A DNA stretch of 64,000 bases from Bacteroidota bacterium (GTDB taxonomy: Bacteria > Bacteroidota > Bacteroidia > Flavobacteriales > Weeksellaceae). The notes beneath the pieces were generated by a model. It was not told the origin of the DNA, searched no databases, and saw only the letters and a program-made list of their open reading frames with translations. How positions within the stretch are numbered: the first letter of the stretch is position 1; each line of letters opens with the position of its first letter. Shown here in pieces: positions 16,980 to 24,665 of this stretch. The stretch is from contig JAEXBS010000047.1 in the NCBI GenBank assembly GCA_023393915.1, positions 1 to 64,000 of the forward strand. The letters are read 5' to 3'. The position numbers and the translations under genes were made by a program.

Positions 16980-16999
16980 TGGCTGCTTTTTTTAGACAG
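16980..16999 (+). repeat. IS left terminal inverted repeat
   Basis: Matches the right end with a few mismatches (TGG, CT-CTTTTTT and GACAG shared). It lies about 40 bp before OrfA. Confidence 0.6.
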
Positions 17000-17039
17000 G
17001 TTAAAATTAGAGTATTAACTTTAACGTCAAGAAAAAGCA

Positions 17040-17309
17040 ATGAAAAAATCAAGATTTACGGAGCCACAGATTATAAAGGTGCTCCACAACCGGCAGGAAA
17101 GTGGTAAAAAAGTGGCAGAGATCTGCCGAGAATATGGTATTTCAGAACCCACATTTTACAACTGGAAGAGCAAGTATGGAGGGATGAGTCTCTCAGAACT
17201 TCAGCGTGTGAAGGAATTGGAGGCTGAGAATACTCGTCTCAAACGCATTGTCGCAGACCAGCAGATATCCATTGATATTTTAAAAGAAGTCAATTCAAAA
17301 AAGTGGTAA
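17040..17309 (+). CDS. IS3-family transposase OrfA
   Basis: An 89-aa DNA-binding protein. The N-terminal helix-turn-helix (FTEPQIIKVLHNRQ, VAEICREYGISEPTFYNWKSKYGG) recognises the element's ends. The C-terminal half is a leucine-zipper coiled coil (ELQRVKELEAENTRLKRIVADQ) for multimerisation. It ends NSKKW-stop, seven bases into the OrfB frame. Made alone it usually limits transposition; fused to OrfB by frameshifting it gives the active transposase. Confidence 0.93.
   Translation: MKKSRFTEPQIIKVLHNRQESGKKVAEICREYGISEPTFYNWKSKYGGMSLSELQRVKELEAENTRLKRIVADQQISIDILKEVNSKKW
17297..17303 (+). promoter_or_regulatory. Programmed -1 frameshift slippery heptamer
   Basis: A-AAA-AAG sits in exactly the zero-frame phase of the X-XXY-YYZ rule (TCA AAA AAG TGG TAA). 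Slipping back one base continues into OrfB at GTG GTA ACA. This predicts an OrfAB fusion of about 360 residues. Confidence 0.8.
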
Positions 17310-18121
17310 CACCTTATCAGAAGGATCGCTGTATTGCTTATATACGGGAGAAAAGGCCCGAGATAAGTTATGCTAAGGTGTGCCGCATAATCGGACGCTC
17401 ACGAACCTCAAAATATTATAAAAAACAGATGCCCAAGAAGGATGAGAAGCTTAAGGAAGCCATCACATCTATATTAGGAACCAGTAGATTGGGACGTAAG
17501 AAAGTCATTGTAAAGGTTCGTAAAAAATATCCGATATACGGTTCTTCGCAAATTAGAAGAGTCTATCAGAAGTACGGTTTTTCGCTTTATAAAAGAATGA
17601 AGAGAAAGCGTTTTGATAATCCTGCCAACCCGATCTCAGTGCCTTTCGAGCGCAATGAGGAGTGGGCAATGGATTTTATGAGTGACGCACTGGCAAGAGG
17701 ATCACGTTTTCGCACACTGAACATTGTTGATCAGTATAGCAGAAAATGTCTAGGGATAGATGTGCGTACATCCATGCCTTCAAGAGCGGTCATCCAATTT
17801 TTAGAACGTATAATTGAGAAACATGGTGAACCCAAGGGAATACGTACGGACAATGGTTCGGAGTTTACCTCAGATCTTTTTCAGCAATGGCTGGAAGATA
17901 ACCAGATCGAATGGGTTAAAATACAGAAAGGAAAACCACAGCAAAACGCCATTATAGAGCGGTTTAACAAAACCTACAGGGAAGACGTGCTCGATGCTCA
18001 CCTGTTTTTCTCTTTACAGAATGTAAAAGACCTTACGGAACACTGGATGAGAGATTACAACGAGGAAAGACCACACGAAGCATTGGACTTTAAAACTCCA
18101 TCAGAATATGAAGCCGTTTAA
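17303..18121 (+). CDS. IS3-family transposase OrfB (DDE integrase domain)
   Basis: A 272-aa catalytic part of the transposase. An N-terminal HTH_21-like region (YAKVCRIIGRSRTSKYYK) precedes the rve integrase core. The DDE triad is visible: the first Asp in WAMDFMSD, the second in IRTDNGSEFTSD, and the Glu in AIIERFNKTYRED. The C-terminus has WMRDYNEERPHEALDFKTPSEY, typical of IS3 OrfB. The GTG given as start is probably not used on its own; expression should be by -1 frameshift from OrfA. The frame is intact, so the element may still be active. Confidence 0.93.
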   Translation: MVTPYQKDRCIAYIREKRPEISYAKVCRIIGRSRTSKYYKKQMPKKDEKLKEAITSILGTSRLGRKKVIVKVRKKYPIYGSSQIRRVYQKYGFSLYKRMKRKRFDNPANPISVPFERNEEWAMDFMSDALARGSRFRTLNIVDQYSRKCLGIDVRTSMPSRAVIQFLERIIEKHGEPKGIRTDNGSEFTSDLFQQWLEDNQIEWVKIQKGKPQQNAIIERFNKTYREDVLDAHLFFSLQNVKDLTEHWMRDYNEERPHEALDFKTPSEYEAV

Positions 18122-18434
18122 GGGTTTTCTAAGGCATAAGCTTCTGAAATATAATTCAGAAAAAAGCACTGCTTCTAGCAGTGCCCATGAAAACTATATT
18201 TCATCGGCCAATCTATCCCTCTCGGGTTGCTCCCCAGCAGAGCCCGATTCCGTTTCGGTTGGGAGATGCAAATTTCAAATGAAAAAACTATATTTACAAA
18301 CTGTCAAAAAAGTAGACCACTTACCTTATCGCTTAACTTATTTTACTAATTCCAACATAGCACTGTTGTATAAGGGCTTCTGTTTCTTTTTAATTTTCAA
18401 AATTTCTTCAACCCACTAAAAACCTCTCCAACAT
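18122..18434. other. IS 3' non-coding end and spacer to the desaturase gene
   Basis: Contains the IS tail with a strong hairpin (GCACTGCT / AGCAGTGC, 18166-18184), the right inverted repeat ending at 18319, and about 115 bp of AT-rich spacer downstream of the reverse-strand desaturase. A 103-codon frame running through it has no coding character. Confidence 0.6.
18166..18184 (+). terminator. Hairpin after transposase OrfB
   Basis: GCACTGCT and AGCAGTGC pair perfectly around TCT. There is no T-run on the forward strand, but the six A upstream would give a U-tract on the reverse strand, so the hairpin may shield the IS from outside transcription. Confidence 0.5.
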
Positions 18435-19412
18435 TTAGCTTCTCACCCACTTGAATTTATACTCCTGATCGGGAGTAGAAATTCGATCGGTAATTCTCTG
18501 AAGTCTGTTGGGAAGCTTCATCAAATATTCTTGGGCTTTTTGAGCCTGCTCAGTAAGTCCGTTTACGTGCTCAATTTTCCAATCGTCTAGTAACTGTTTT
18601 AAAATATCGATATAATCTTGAGCGGTATATACCATACAACGCTGCGCAGCATCAGAAAAATGGGACCATAGTTCTCCCGCCTTTTGTCCGCTTTCTCTCA
18701 TCATATGCGCTGGCATAACGATCTTCTTTCTCATCATGTCTTCGAAGGCCAAGATCATTTCAGAGGGATCTAATTCTAAAATTCTAGTCACAAAATGTTT
18801 ATACGCTTTTGCATGTCGAGCTTCGTCGGCCGCAATCACGGCGCACATTTTTGCTAATTTTTTATTCCCACTTTGTTTTGCAAACGTACCTACTCTTCTA
18901 TGCGAATAATTGGTGGCCGTTTCTTGAAAACTGGTATAAACAAAATTTCGGTAGGGGTCCATATCGGTACCCAGATCAAAACCGTCTTGAATTAAATATT
19001 GAGTGGTTACTTCCACTTCTCTCATGTTTACTCTTCCGCAGAGGTAAAGATATTTATTAAGTAAATCACCGTGACGGTTCTCTTCTGCCGTCCAGGAACG
19101 CACCCATTGGGACCATCCTCCACTTTTGGTCTGGTCTACTCCATCAATACCCATAATCCAACTCTCATAACTTGGAAGGGCTTCTTCTGTAATACAATCG
19201 CCTATCAATGTAACGAATAAATCGTAATCCATGGACTGGGCAAAATGCTGTAATTCTTGAACTTCCTCTTGGAAGGTATCCGATGTAGGCTCGGGTAAAA
19301 AATCACTGGGTTGCCAGATTTTCTCTACCGGAGTTAAATATTTTTCGATGAAAGATTCTACTTCATGACTCAAGGACCTCATTACCTCCAGCCGAACTAA
19401 CTTATTGTACAT
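18435..19412 (-). CDS. Acyl-[ACP] desaturase (stearoyl-ACP desaturase family)
   Basis: A 325-aa soluble di-iron enzyme that introduces a cis double bond into fatty acids on acyl carrier protein. All six expected ligands are present: Glu76, Glu111 and His114 (EENRH), Glu164 (SFQETA), and Glu197 and His200 (DEARH). Bacterial members of this family (type 2 fatty-acid desaturases) adjust membrane fluidity. It is monocistronic, with gpmI upstream in the same direction but 164 bp away. Half-sites TGCATAG and CTATGCA, like those of the beta-oxidation operator, lie upstream at 19456-19462 and 19481-19487 in the reversed order. Confidence 0.92.
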   Translation of the reverse strand: MYNKLVRLEVMRSLSHEVESFIEKYLTPVEKIWQPSDFLPEPTSDTFQEEVQELQHFAQSMDYDLFVTLIGDCITEEALPSYESWIMGIDGVDQTKSGGWSQWVRSWTAEENRHGDLLNKYLYLCGRVNMREVEVTTQYLIQDGFDLGTDMDPYRNFVYTSFQETATNYSHRRVGTFAKQSGNKKLAKMCAVIAADEARHAKAYKHFVTRILELDPSEMILAFEDMMRKKIVMPAHMMRESGQKAGELWSHFSDAAQRCMVYTAQDYIDILKQLLDDWKIEHVNGLTEQAQKAQEYLMKLPNRLQRITDRISTPDQEYKFKWVRS

Positions 19413-19576
19413 ATAACTTTTTTACTAGGGCGAAGATAAGTAAATAATTATTCCCTGCATAGAATTTTCCCCTTTCCCTACTATGCAAAACTTTGCTCTT
19501 ATTTTAAAACTACTAAGGTTTGAAGGAAAAACAATGACGAAACCATCGTACACTTTCCAATAAACTGTGTAGGATT

Positions 19577-21106
19577 TTAACTAATGAGAATATCTCCCGT
19601 CATAATTTCTGGAACTTCAATATTCATTGCGTGAAGAATAGAAGGAGCTACATCGCCTAATTTCCCTGGTTTTAGGTTCCAAATCCTCTCTTTATCCATC
19701 ACTATCAATGGTACTAAATTGGTTGAATGCTGCGTATTAGGGGATCCGTCCGGGTTTTTCATCACATCACTGTTTCCATGATCAGCTAATATGAAGACCA
19801 CATATCCATTATTGTAGGCAGCGCTAGCTACTTGCTCAATACATTGATCCACCGTTTCTGCCGCTTTTATCGCTGCATTAAAATCACCTGTATGACCTAC
19901 CATATCGGTATTAGCGAAATTAAGACAGATGAAATCTGCGGATCTCGCATTAATTTCTGGTAGTATATTCTCAGTAATGTCGTAAGCTGACATCTCAGGC
20001 TTTAGATCATAAGTAGGAACATCCTTCGGACTTGGGCAAAGGATACGTCTCTCCCCTAAAAATTCATCCTCTCTTCCTCCGGAAAAGAAAAAGGTTACGT
20101 GAGGATATTTTTCAGTTTCAGCTACGCGGATTTGAGTTTTCCCGTTGCGCTCAAGTATCTCACCTAGTGTCGAGGTCAATACTTCCTCATCGTAAACGAC
20201 TTTTACATTTTTAAACTCCTTATCGTAGTTGGTAAGTGTTACATAATAGAGGTCTTGTGCATGCATTCCGTATTCTGGAAAATCGGTTTGGGAAAGTACT
20301 TGGGTAATTTCTCTTCCTCTATCTGTGCGAAAGTTAAAACAGAAAACAACATCACCTGATTCAATTTTAGCTACAGGCAAATGCTTTTCACCTGTAACAA
20401 TAATAGGTTCTAAAAATTCATCTGTAATTTCTTGTCTATAAGAATTGCGAACACTTGCAACCGGATCAGTAGTTTCTTTTCCAATACCATTAACCATCGC
20501 ATCGTAGGCAAGTTTCACTCTTTCCCATCTTTTGTCACGGTCCATTGCATAATACCTTCCTACAACTGATGCTAATTTTCCACCAGTGGTTTTCATGTGC
20601 TCCAAAAGCTCTTCCAAGAAACCAGCTCCCGAATGGGGATCACAGTCCCGACCATCCGTAAAAGCATGAACATAAGTCTGAGAAGAAATACCAAATTCGT
20701 TTGCTGCGGATAACAAACCTTTTAAATGGTTGATATGAGAATGTACACCCCCGTCCGATACCAGGCCTATGAAGTGAACTTTTTTTCTATTAATTAAGGC
20801 GTATTGAAAAGCTTGGGTAATTGCGTTCTCTTTTCCTATGGTCGCATTCTCTACGGCCATATTTAGCTTTACTAAATTTTGAAACACTACCCTTCCAGCA
20901 CCCAAATTCATGTGCCCTACTTCTGAGTTCCCCATCTGGCCGGGAGGCAGTCCTACCGCTAGGCCGCTAGCTTCAAGTGTCGTATGTTGAAACTTTTGGT
21001 AGAGTGAATCCATGAAAGGAGTGTGGGCCTGATCGATTGCAGAAACACTAGGGTCGGTGCCGAGGCCCCAACCATCTAATATGGCAAGGAGAGCTTTTTT
21101 AGACAT
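19577..21106 (-). CDS. gpmI: 2,3-bisphosphoglycerate-independent phosphoglycerate mutase
   Basis: A 509-aa Mn-dependent enzyme of glycolysis and gluconeogenesis that interconverts 3- and 2-phosphoglycerate. The alkaline-phosphatase-like core is intact: Asp11 in LLAILDGWGLG, the phosphoserine Ser61 in GQMGNSEVGHMNLGAGR, a VSDGGVHSHINHL block, GRDCDPHSG, GRYYAMDRDKRW, and FADTDMVGHTGD- and LADHGNSDVM-like metal motifs near the C-terminus. Length is normal. It is divergent from the SUI1-type factor gene. Confidence 0.96.
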   Translation of the reverse strand: MSKKALLAILDGWGLGTDPSVSAIDQAHTPFMDSLYQKFQHTTLEASGLAVGLPPGQMGNSEVGHMNLGAGRVVFQNLVKLNMAVENATIGKENAITQAFQYALINRKKVHFIGLVSDGGVHSHINHLKGLLSAANEFGISSQTYVHAFTDGRDCDPHSGAGFLEELLEHMKTTGGKLASVVGRYYAMDRDKRWERVKLAYDAMVNGIGKETTDPVASVRNSYRQEITDEFLEPIIVTGEKHLPVAKIESGDVVFCFNFRTDRGREITQVLSQTDFPEYGMHAQDLYYVTLTNYDKEFKNVKVVYDEEVLTSTLGEILERNGKTQIRVAETEKYPHVTFFFSGGREDEFLGERRILCPSPKDVPTYDLKPEMSAYDITENILPEINARSADFICLNFANTDMVGHTGDFNAAIKAAETVDQCIEQVASAAYNNGYVVFILADHGNSDVMKNPDGSPNTQHSTNLVPLIVMDKERIWNLKPGKLGDVAPSILHAMNIEVPEIMTGDILIS

Positions 21107-21203
21107 AATCTTTTTTAAGTTTTACATTAGCAAATTTAGGGATATTCCTCTATTTTAACTGCTAAAAGAGAAAACATTTCCTTTCAATATTAATAGAAAT
21201 CAG

Positions 21204-21211
21204 TATTTTTG
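21204..21211 (+). promoter_or_regulatory. -7 promoter box very close to the SUI1 gene start
   Basis: TATTTTTG matches TAnnTTTG exactly. A near-consensus TTTC lies 18 bp upstream (21182-21185) as a possible -33 element. The ATG at 21216 follows only 4 bp after the box, so a transcript from here would start at or almost at the start codon, i.e. be leaderless. Confidence 0.5.
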
Positions 21212-21215
21212 ACTA

Positions 21216-21539
21216 ATGGATTTACGTGACCAATTAAAGAATCTCTTCCCAGACCACGAGGAACAGGATTTTGAAATGCCTGAGGAAAAATTCGTGCAAA
21301 AATCACCTTTGATCTGCAAATTTGAAAAGAAAGGCAGAGCAGGAAAGCCTGTAACTCTTATTGAAGGGTTTGAAGGTCCAGACTCGGAATTAAAAAAACT
21401 CGCTAAAGAATTGAAAAGTCGCCTAGCCATAGGTGGATCGGAAAAAGACGGTATCATTGTTATGCAAGGCGATAACCGAGACAAAATCATGAACATTCTT
21501 AAAGAACTGGGGTACAAAACCAAACGCGTAGGTGGATAA
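21216..21539 (+). CDS. SUI1/eIF1-like translation initiation factor (YciH family)
   Basis: A 107-aa protein related to archaeal aIF1 and bacterial YciH. An N-terminal variable part (~45 residues) is followed by the SUI1 fold: GRAGKPVTLIEGF, ELKKLAKELKSRLAIGG, a KDGIIVMQGDNRDKIMNIL block and GYKTKRVGG. In bacteria these proteins are thought to bind the 30S subunit and influence start-site choice. A short spacer separates it from the nucleoside phosphorylase gene, with which it may be co-transcribed. Confidence 0.88.
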   Translation: MDLRDQLKNLFPDHEEQDFEMPEEKFVQKSPLICKFEKKGRAGKPVTLIEGFEGPDSELKKLAKELKSRLAIGGSEKDGIIVMQGDNRDKIMNILKELGYKTKRVGG

Positions 21540-21578
21540 TCTTCACTACTAGCTTACCCTAATAACAATACTTGAATT

Positions 21579-22433
21579 ATGACAAAAAAGTTAGCCGCAT
21601 CAGAATTGGTGCTTAATGGAGATGGCAGTGTCTACCATTTGAACTTATTACCTGAAGATATTGCTTCGAAAATCATACTTGTGGGCGATCCTGACCGAGT
21701 GCCTAAAGTTTCTCAATTCTTTGATAAAATTGAAATCAAAAAGAACAAAAGAGAGTTCTACACTCATACCGGTACCCTTAGAGGAGAAAGAATCACCGTT
21801 ATGTCCTCGGGCATTGGAACGGAAAATATCGATATTGTTATCAATGAACTCGATGCGCTTGTAAACATCGATCTAAAGAACCAAGAATTAAAATCGGAGC
21901 ATACCTCATTAGAACTCTTTAGACTGGGAACTTGCGGATCCGTACATCCAGAAATTCAAGTCGATCAGATGTTAGTTACCCAAAATGTTGTGGGACTCGA
22001 TGGACTGATGCACTTCTACCCCGAATATGAGTTTGAAAATGAGTTTTCAAAATCCTTCAGAGAAGGGTTTCCTTACGAGAAACTTAAAGGACTATTGTAT
22101 TTTGCTTCCCATTCTAAAGAAATAGAGTCCTACTACTCTGACGCTCCTTACCATGGAAACACAGCCACTTTTCCAGGATTCTATGGTCCTCAGGGAAGAG
22201 AACTTAGACTACGTTCCACTGACACCCAGTTTTTAGAAACATTGAACGACCTTGGGGTTACCAATTTTGAAATGGAAACTTCGGCTATTTATGCTCTATC
22301 TAAAATGTTAGGTCACAAAGCCCTTACGGTGAATAACGTGGTTGCTAACCGACGTCGAGGAGAATTTGTTTCCGATCACCATGCCTCTGAAAAGAAAATG
22401 ATTGAGTGGGTTTTGGAGCGAATCATCTCATAA
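21579..22433 (+). CDS. Nucleoside phosphorylase (uridine phosphorylase-like)
   Basis: A 284-aa PNP_UDP_1-family enzyme that splits nucleosides with phosphate to base and ribose-1-phosphate. Visible blocks are IILVGDPDRVPKVSQFF (phosphate site), MSSGIGTENIDIVINEL, the LFRLGTCGSVHPEIQ substrate loop, and NFEMETSAIYALSKMLGH with the ribose-binding Glu. The sequence lies nearer uridine phosphorylase than PNP, but the substrate cannot be fixed. It follows the SUI1-type gene by 39 bp and converges on tag. Confidence 0.9.
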   Translation: MTKKLAASELVLNGDGSVYHLNLLPEDIASKIILVGDPDRVPKVSQFFDKIEIKKNKREFYTHTGTLRGERITVMSSGIGTENIDIVINELDALVNIDLKNQELKSEHTSLELFRLGTCGSVHPEIQVDQMLVTQNVVGLDGLMHFYPEYEFENEFSKSFREGFPYEKLKGLLYFASHSKEIESYYSDAPYHGNTATFPGFYGPQGRELRLRSTDTQFLETLNDLGVTNFEMETSAIYALSKMLGHKALTVNNVVANRRRGEFVSDHHASEKKMIEWVLERIIS

Positions 22434-22446
22434 TCCCATTTACTGC

Positions 22447-23007
22447 TTAGTTATTGGAGCCTTTTGAAGGACAGTCAACCAGGTGATCGCAAACCAGTCC
22501 GCAAGCCTGCATATGGGCATAAACCACGGTAGAACCCATAAACTTAAAGCCTTTTTTCTTTAAATCCGATGCAATCTCATCGGATTTTTCGGTTGTGGCA
22601 GGTACTTCACTTAAAGTTTTTGGATAATTGATTTGAGGTTTTCCCTCAATAAAAGCCCATAAATAGGAAGAAAAAGAACCATAAGTCTTTTGAATTTCTA
22701 TAAATTTCTGCGCATTATTAATCGTCGCTAAAATCTTCAATCGGTTTCGAATAATCCCTTTATTATCCATAAGCTCCTGAATTTTATCGTCCTTGTATTG
22801 AGCTATTTTGTGGTAATCGAACTGATCAAAAGCTTCACGGAAATTTTCTCTTTTCTTTAGTATCGTATGCCAACTGAGTCCGGCTTGAAAACTTTCCAAT
22901 AAAACAAATTCAAAAAGCTTCTTATCGTCGTACACGGGTTTTCCCCACTCCCAATCATGGTATTCACGATACAAATCATCTTTTTCTGACCAAGCACATC
23001 GAGGCAT
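22447..23007 (-). CDS. tag: DNA-3-methyladenine glycosylase I
   Basis: A 186-aa repair glycosylase that removes 3-methyladenine from alkylated DNA. The zinc-snap residues are all present and fall at the same numbers as in E. coli Tag: Cys4, His17, His175 and Cys179. Further family blocks are REYHDWEWGKPVYDDKKLFE, LESFQAGLSWHTILKKRENFR and KFMGSTVVYAHMQACG. Monocistronic and convergent with the nucleoside phosphorylase gene. Confidence 0.95.
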   Translation of the reverse strand: MPRCAWSEKDDLYREYHDWEWGKPVYDDKKLFEFVLLESFQAGLSWHTILKKRENFREAFDQFDYHKIAQYKDDKIQELMDNKGIIRNRLKILATINNAQKFIEIQKTYGSFSSYLWAFIEGKPQINYPKTLSEVPATTEKSDEIASDLKKKGFKFMGSTVVYAHMQACGLVCDHLVDCPSKGSNN

Positions 23008-23149
23008 TTATTTAGGTATTTAGAATTATGTGGTGAATTTACAATATTTCCACATTACTGGGGTTTAACATTACCTTAACGCTTAACGGAATGGTATTTG
23101 AACCTTAGTTACTACCAAATCAATAACAATAAATTTAAACACAAGTATT

Positions 23150-23461
23150 ATGGACAGACAAGATTATAACAAAGCAGAAAGCGCAGTAAACGAAGCAAAG
23201 TGGACCATCAATGAGTATGCGGATAGAGCAAAAGACTACATTCGCGAACAGAAAGAGAAAAACACTGAGCCTACTGAGGAAGGTTGGATGGAACGTGCGA
23301 AAGCCAATGTATCCGATGCTTGGGAAGATACTAAGGATGCGGTTTCCGACGCTTGGAACAAAACCAAAGATTGGGCCGATGAAAATTGGGAAAAAACCAA
23401 GGACGCAGCTAAGGATGCTGGAGAAGATGTAAAAGCAGAATTCAATAAAAGAACCAACTAG
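23150..23461 (+). CDS. Small charged protein with amphipathic-helix repeats
   Basis: A 103-aa soluble protein without signal peptide or Cys. After ~40 residues it becomes a series of ~11-residue repeats built on (A/S)DAWxxTKDx (VSDAWEDTKDA, VSDAWNKTKDW, ADENWEKTKDA, AKDAGEDVKAE). This periodicity, rich in Lys, Asp, Ala and Trp, is like LEA/apolipoprotein-type amphipathic helices and the YtxH/CsbD-type stress proteins. A role in desiccation, osmotic or envelope stress is plausible but unproved. The gene has its own terminator and no co-oriented neighbour. Confidence 0.8.
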   Translation: MDRQDYNKAESAVNEAKWTINEYADRAKDYIREQKEKNTEPTEEGWMERAKANVSDAWEDTKDAVSDAWNKTKDWADENWEKTKDAAKDAGEDVKAEFNKRTN

Positions 23462-23487
23462 GATACAATCCTAAAGGTCTTTATAAG

Positions 23488-23520
23488 AAGGGAAATACGG
23501 GAAACAACTATATTTCCCTT
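23488..23520. terminator. Bidirectional terminator between the repeat protein and threonine aldolase genes
   Basis: AAGGGAAATA and TATTTCCCTT pair around a 13-nt loop. A run of T follows on the forward strand. The threonine aldolase stop is 4 bp away on the other strand. Confidence 0.8.
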
Positions 23521-23523
23521 TTT

Positions 23524-24555
23524 TTATGGCCAATTTCTAATTTCTTCAATAATAGCATCAATGGACTTCTTTGAACTTGCCCACGAGCAAATGAGTCGAG
23601 CCGCCCAGAGATCTGATTGAATTTTTTTCCATCTATAGAAGTCAAACTTTTCTTCAAGCCTTTCTAATTGCCAGTTGCTCAATAACGGAAAAATTTGATT
23701 GGTAGTGCTTGAAGTGAGAAAAGATACTCCTTTGTTCTTAAGTTCTGCAGCGATAAGTTGTGCCTTTTCATTGGCTTGGGCTCCCAGCTCAAAATAGAGA
23801 TTGTCTCTTAAGAGTTCTCTAAACTGAATGCCTAGCACTCGGCCCTTGGCCAGCAGGGCTCCTTTCTGTTTTAGATGGAATGGAAAATTTTCTCCTAGTT
23901 CTTTTTTGGTGAATACAACCGCTTCTCCAAGAAGCGCTCCGTTCTTGGTCCCTCCCATATAGAAAGCATCACAGAGCTGAGCCATTTCATAAAGCTCGTA
24001 ATCGCAGTCTTTTGCCGTAAGGGCTTGTGCTAATCGGGCGCCATCAATAAATATTTTCAAACCTTTCTCCTTCGCGAACTCATAGAGCTTTGAGAGTTCT
24101 TCTCGGGAATAAACCGTACCTAATTCTGTAGAATTGGACAAATAGATTAAATGGGGCTCAACTTGGTGGGGCGTATTTTGATGTTGTAATAAAAGCTCAT
24201 TGACAGCCTCCACCGTAACTTTACCCTCCTTATCTTTAATTCCATGCACTTTGTGGCCCGTCGATTCAATGGCCCCACTTTCATTGGTGAAAATATGTCC
24301 GTTCTCTGCGCTGATCACACTTTGAAACGGAAGAAGTAGAGAGGAAATCACCGTAAGATTCGCCTGTGTTCCTCCAGAAGTAAAATAGACACTCGCATGA
24401 GGATTTTTGATTAATTCACGAATCGACTCAGAGGCTTCTCTACTGAAGCGATCCAAACCGTAGCCGGGCTCCTGCTGCTCGTAGGTGTCTAGTAGTGCTT
24501 GCAAAATCCGAGGATGCGCTCCATCGGCATAATCGTTTTTAAAAGAATATTTCAT
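23524..24555 (-). CDS. Low-specificity L-threonine aldolase
   Basis: A PLP enzyme (343 aa from the ATG at 24555; a start at 24567 adds four residues) that cleaves threonine to glycine and acetaldehyde, and related beta-hydroxy amino acids. Key blocks are NDYADGAHPRIL, YFTSGGTQANL, the substrate-binding HKVHGI region, IDGARLA (Asp pairing with the PLP ring nitrogen) and MGGTKNGALLGEA with the PLP lysine. The divergent aminotransferase gene starts about 110 bp upstream. Confidence 0.9.
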   Translation of the reverse strand: MKYSFKNDYADGAHPRILQALLDTYEQQEPGYGLDRFSREASESIRELIKNPHASVYFTSGGTQANLTVISSLLLPFQSVISAENGHIFTNESGAIESTGHKVHGIKDKEGKVTVEAVNELLLQHQNTPHQVEPHLIYLSNSTELGTVYSREELSKLYEFAKEKGLKIFIDGARLAQALTAKDCDYELYEMAQLCDAFYMGGTKNGALLGEAVVFTKKELGENFPFHLKQKGALLAKGRVLGIQFRELLRDNLYFELGAQANEKAQLIAAELKNKGVSFLTSSTTNQIFPLLSNWQLERLEEKFDFYRWKKIQSDLWAARLICSWASSKKSIDAIIEEIRNWP

Positions 24556-24636
24556 AAAAGGTCCCAATCCTAGTACTTGTTGAGTAGGTGTAAAATTAAG
24601 GATTTGTTCCTTTAAAGAAGTATGTTTTTTTGTTGC

Positions 24637-24644
24637 TATATTTG
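24637..24644 (+). promoter_or_regulatory. -7 promoter box of the aminotransferase gene
   Basis: TATATTTG, a perfect TAnnTTTG match followed by C, lies 21 bp before the chosen ATG at 24666. It supports that start over the upstream one at 24630, which would lie before the promoter. Confidence 0.6.
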
Positions 24645-24665
24645 CTTGGCTTAAACCGAATAACT

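Larger units (their letters stand above)
16980..18319 (+). mobile_element. IS3-family insertion sequence, complete
   Basis: A ~1.34-kb element with two overlapping transposase frames and imperfect inverted ends. The left end reads TGGCTGCTTTTTTTAGACAG; the right end, read inward, is TGGTCTACTTTTTTGACAG. The ORF layout (89-aa OrfA, 272-aa OrfB, -1 frameshift site) is classic for IS3. No clear 3-4-bp target duplication was seen at these borders, and similarity between the ends may run a few bases further out (GGTACA vs GGTAAG), so the exact ends are uncertain. It lies at the right flank of the Rhs island. Confidence 0.85.

Noticed and set aside
16977..18323. Target-site duplication around the IS3 element
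   Set aside because: The bases next to the best inverted-repeat ends do not match on the two sides.
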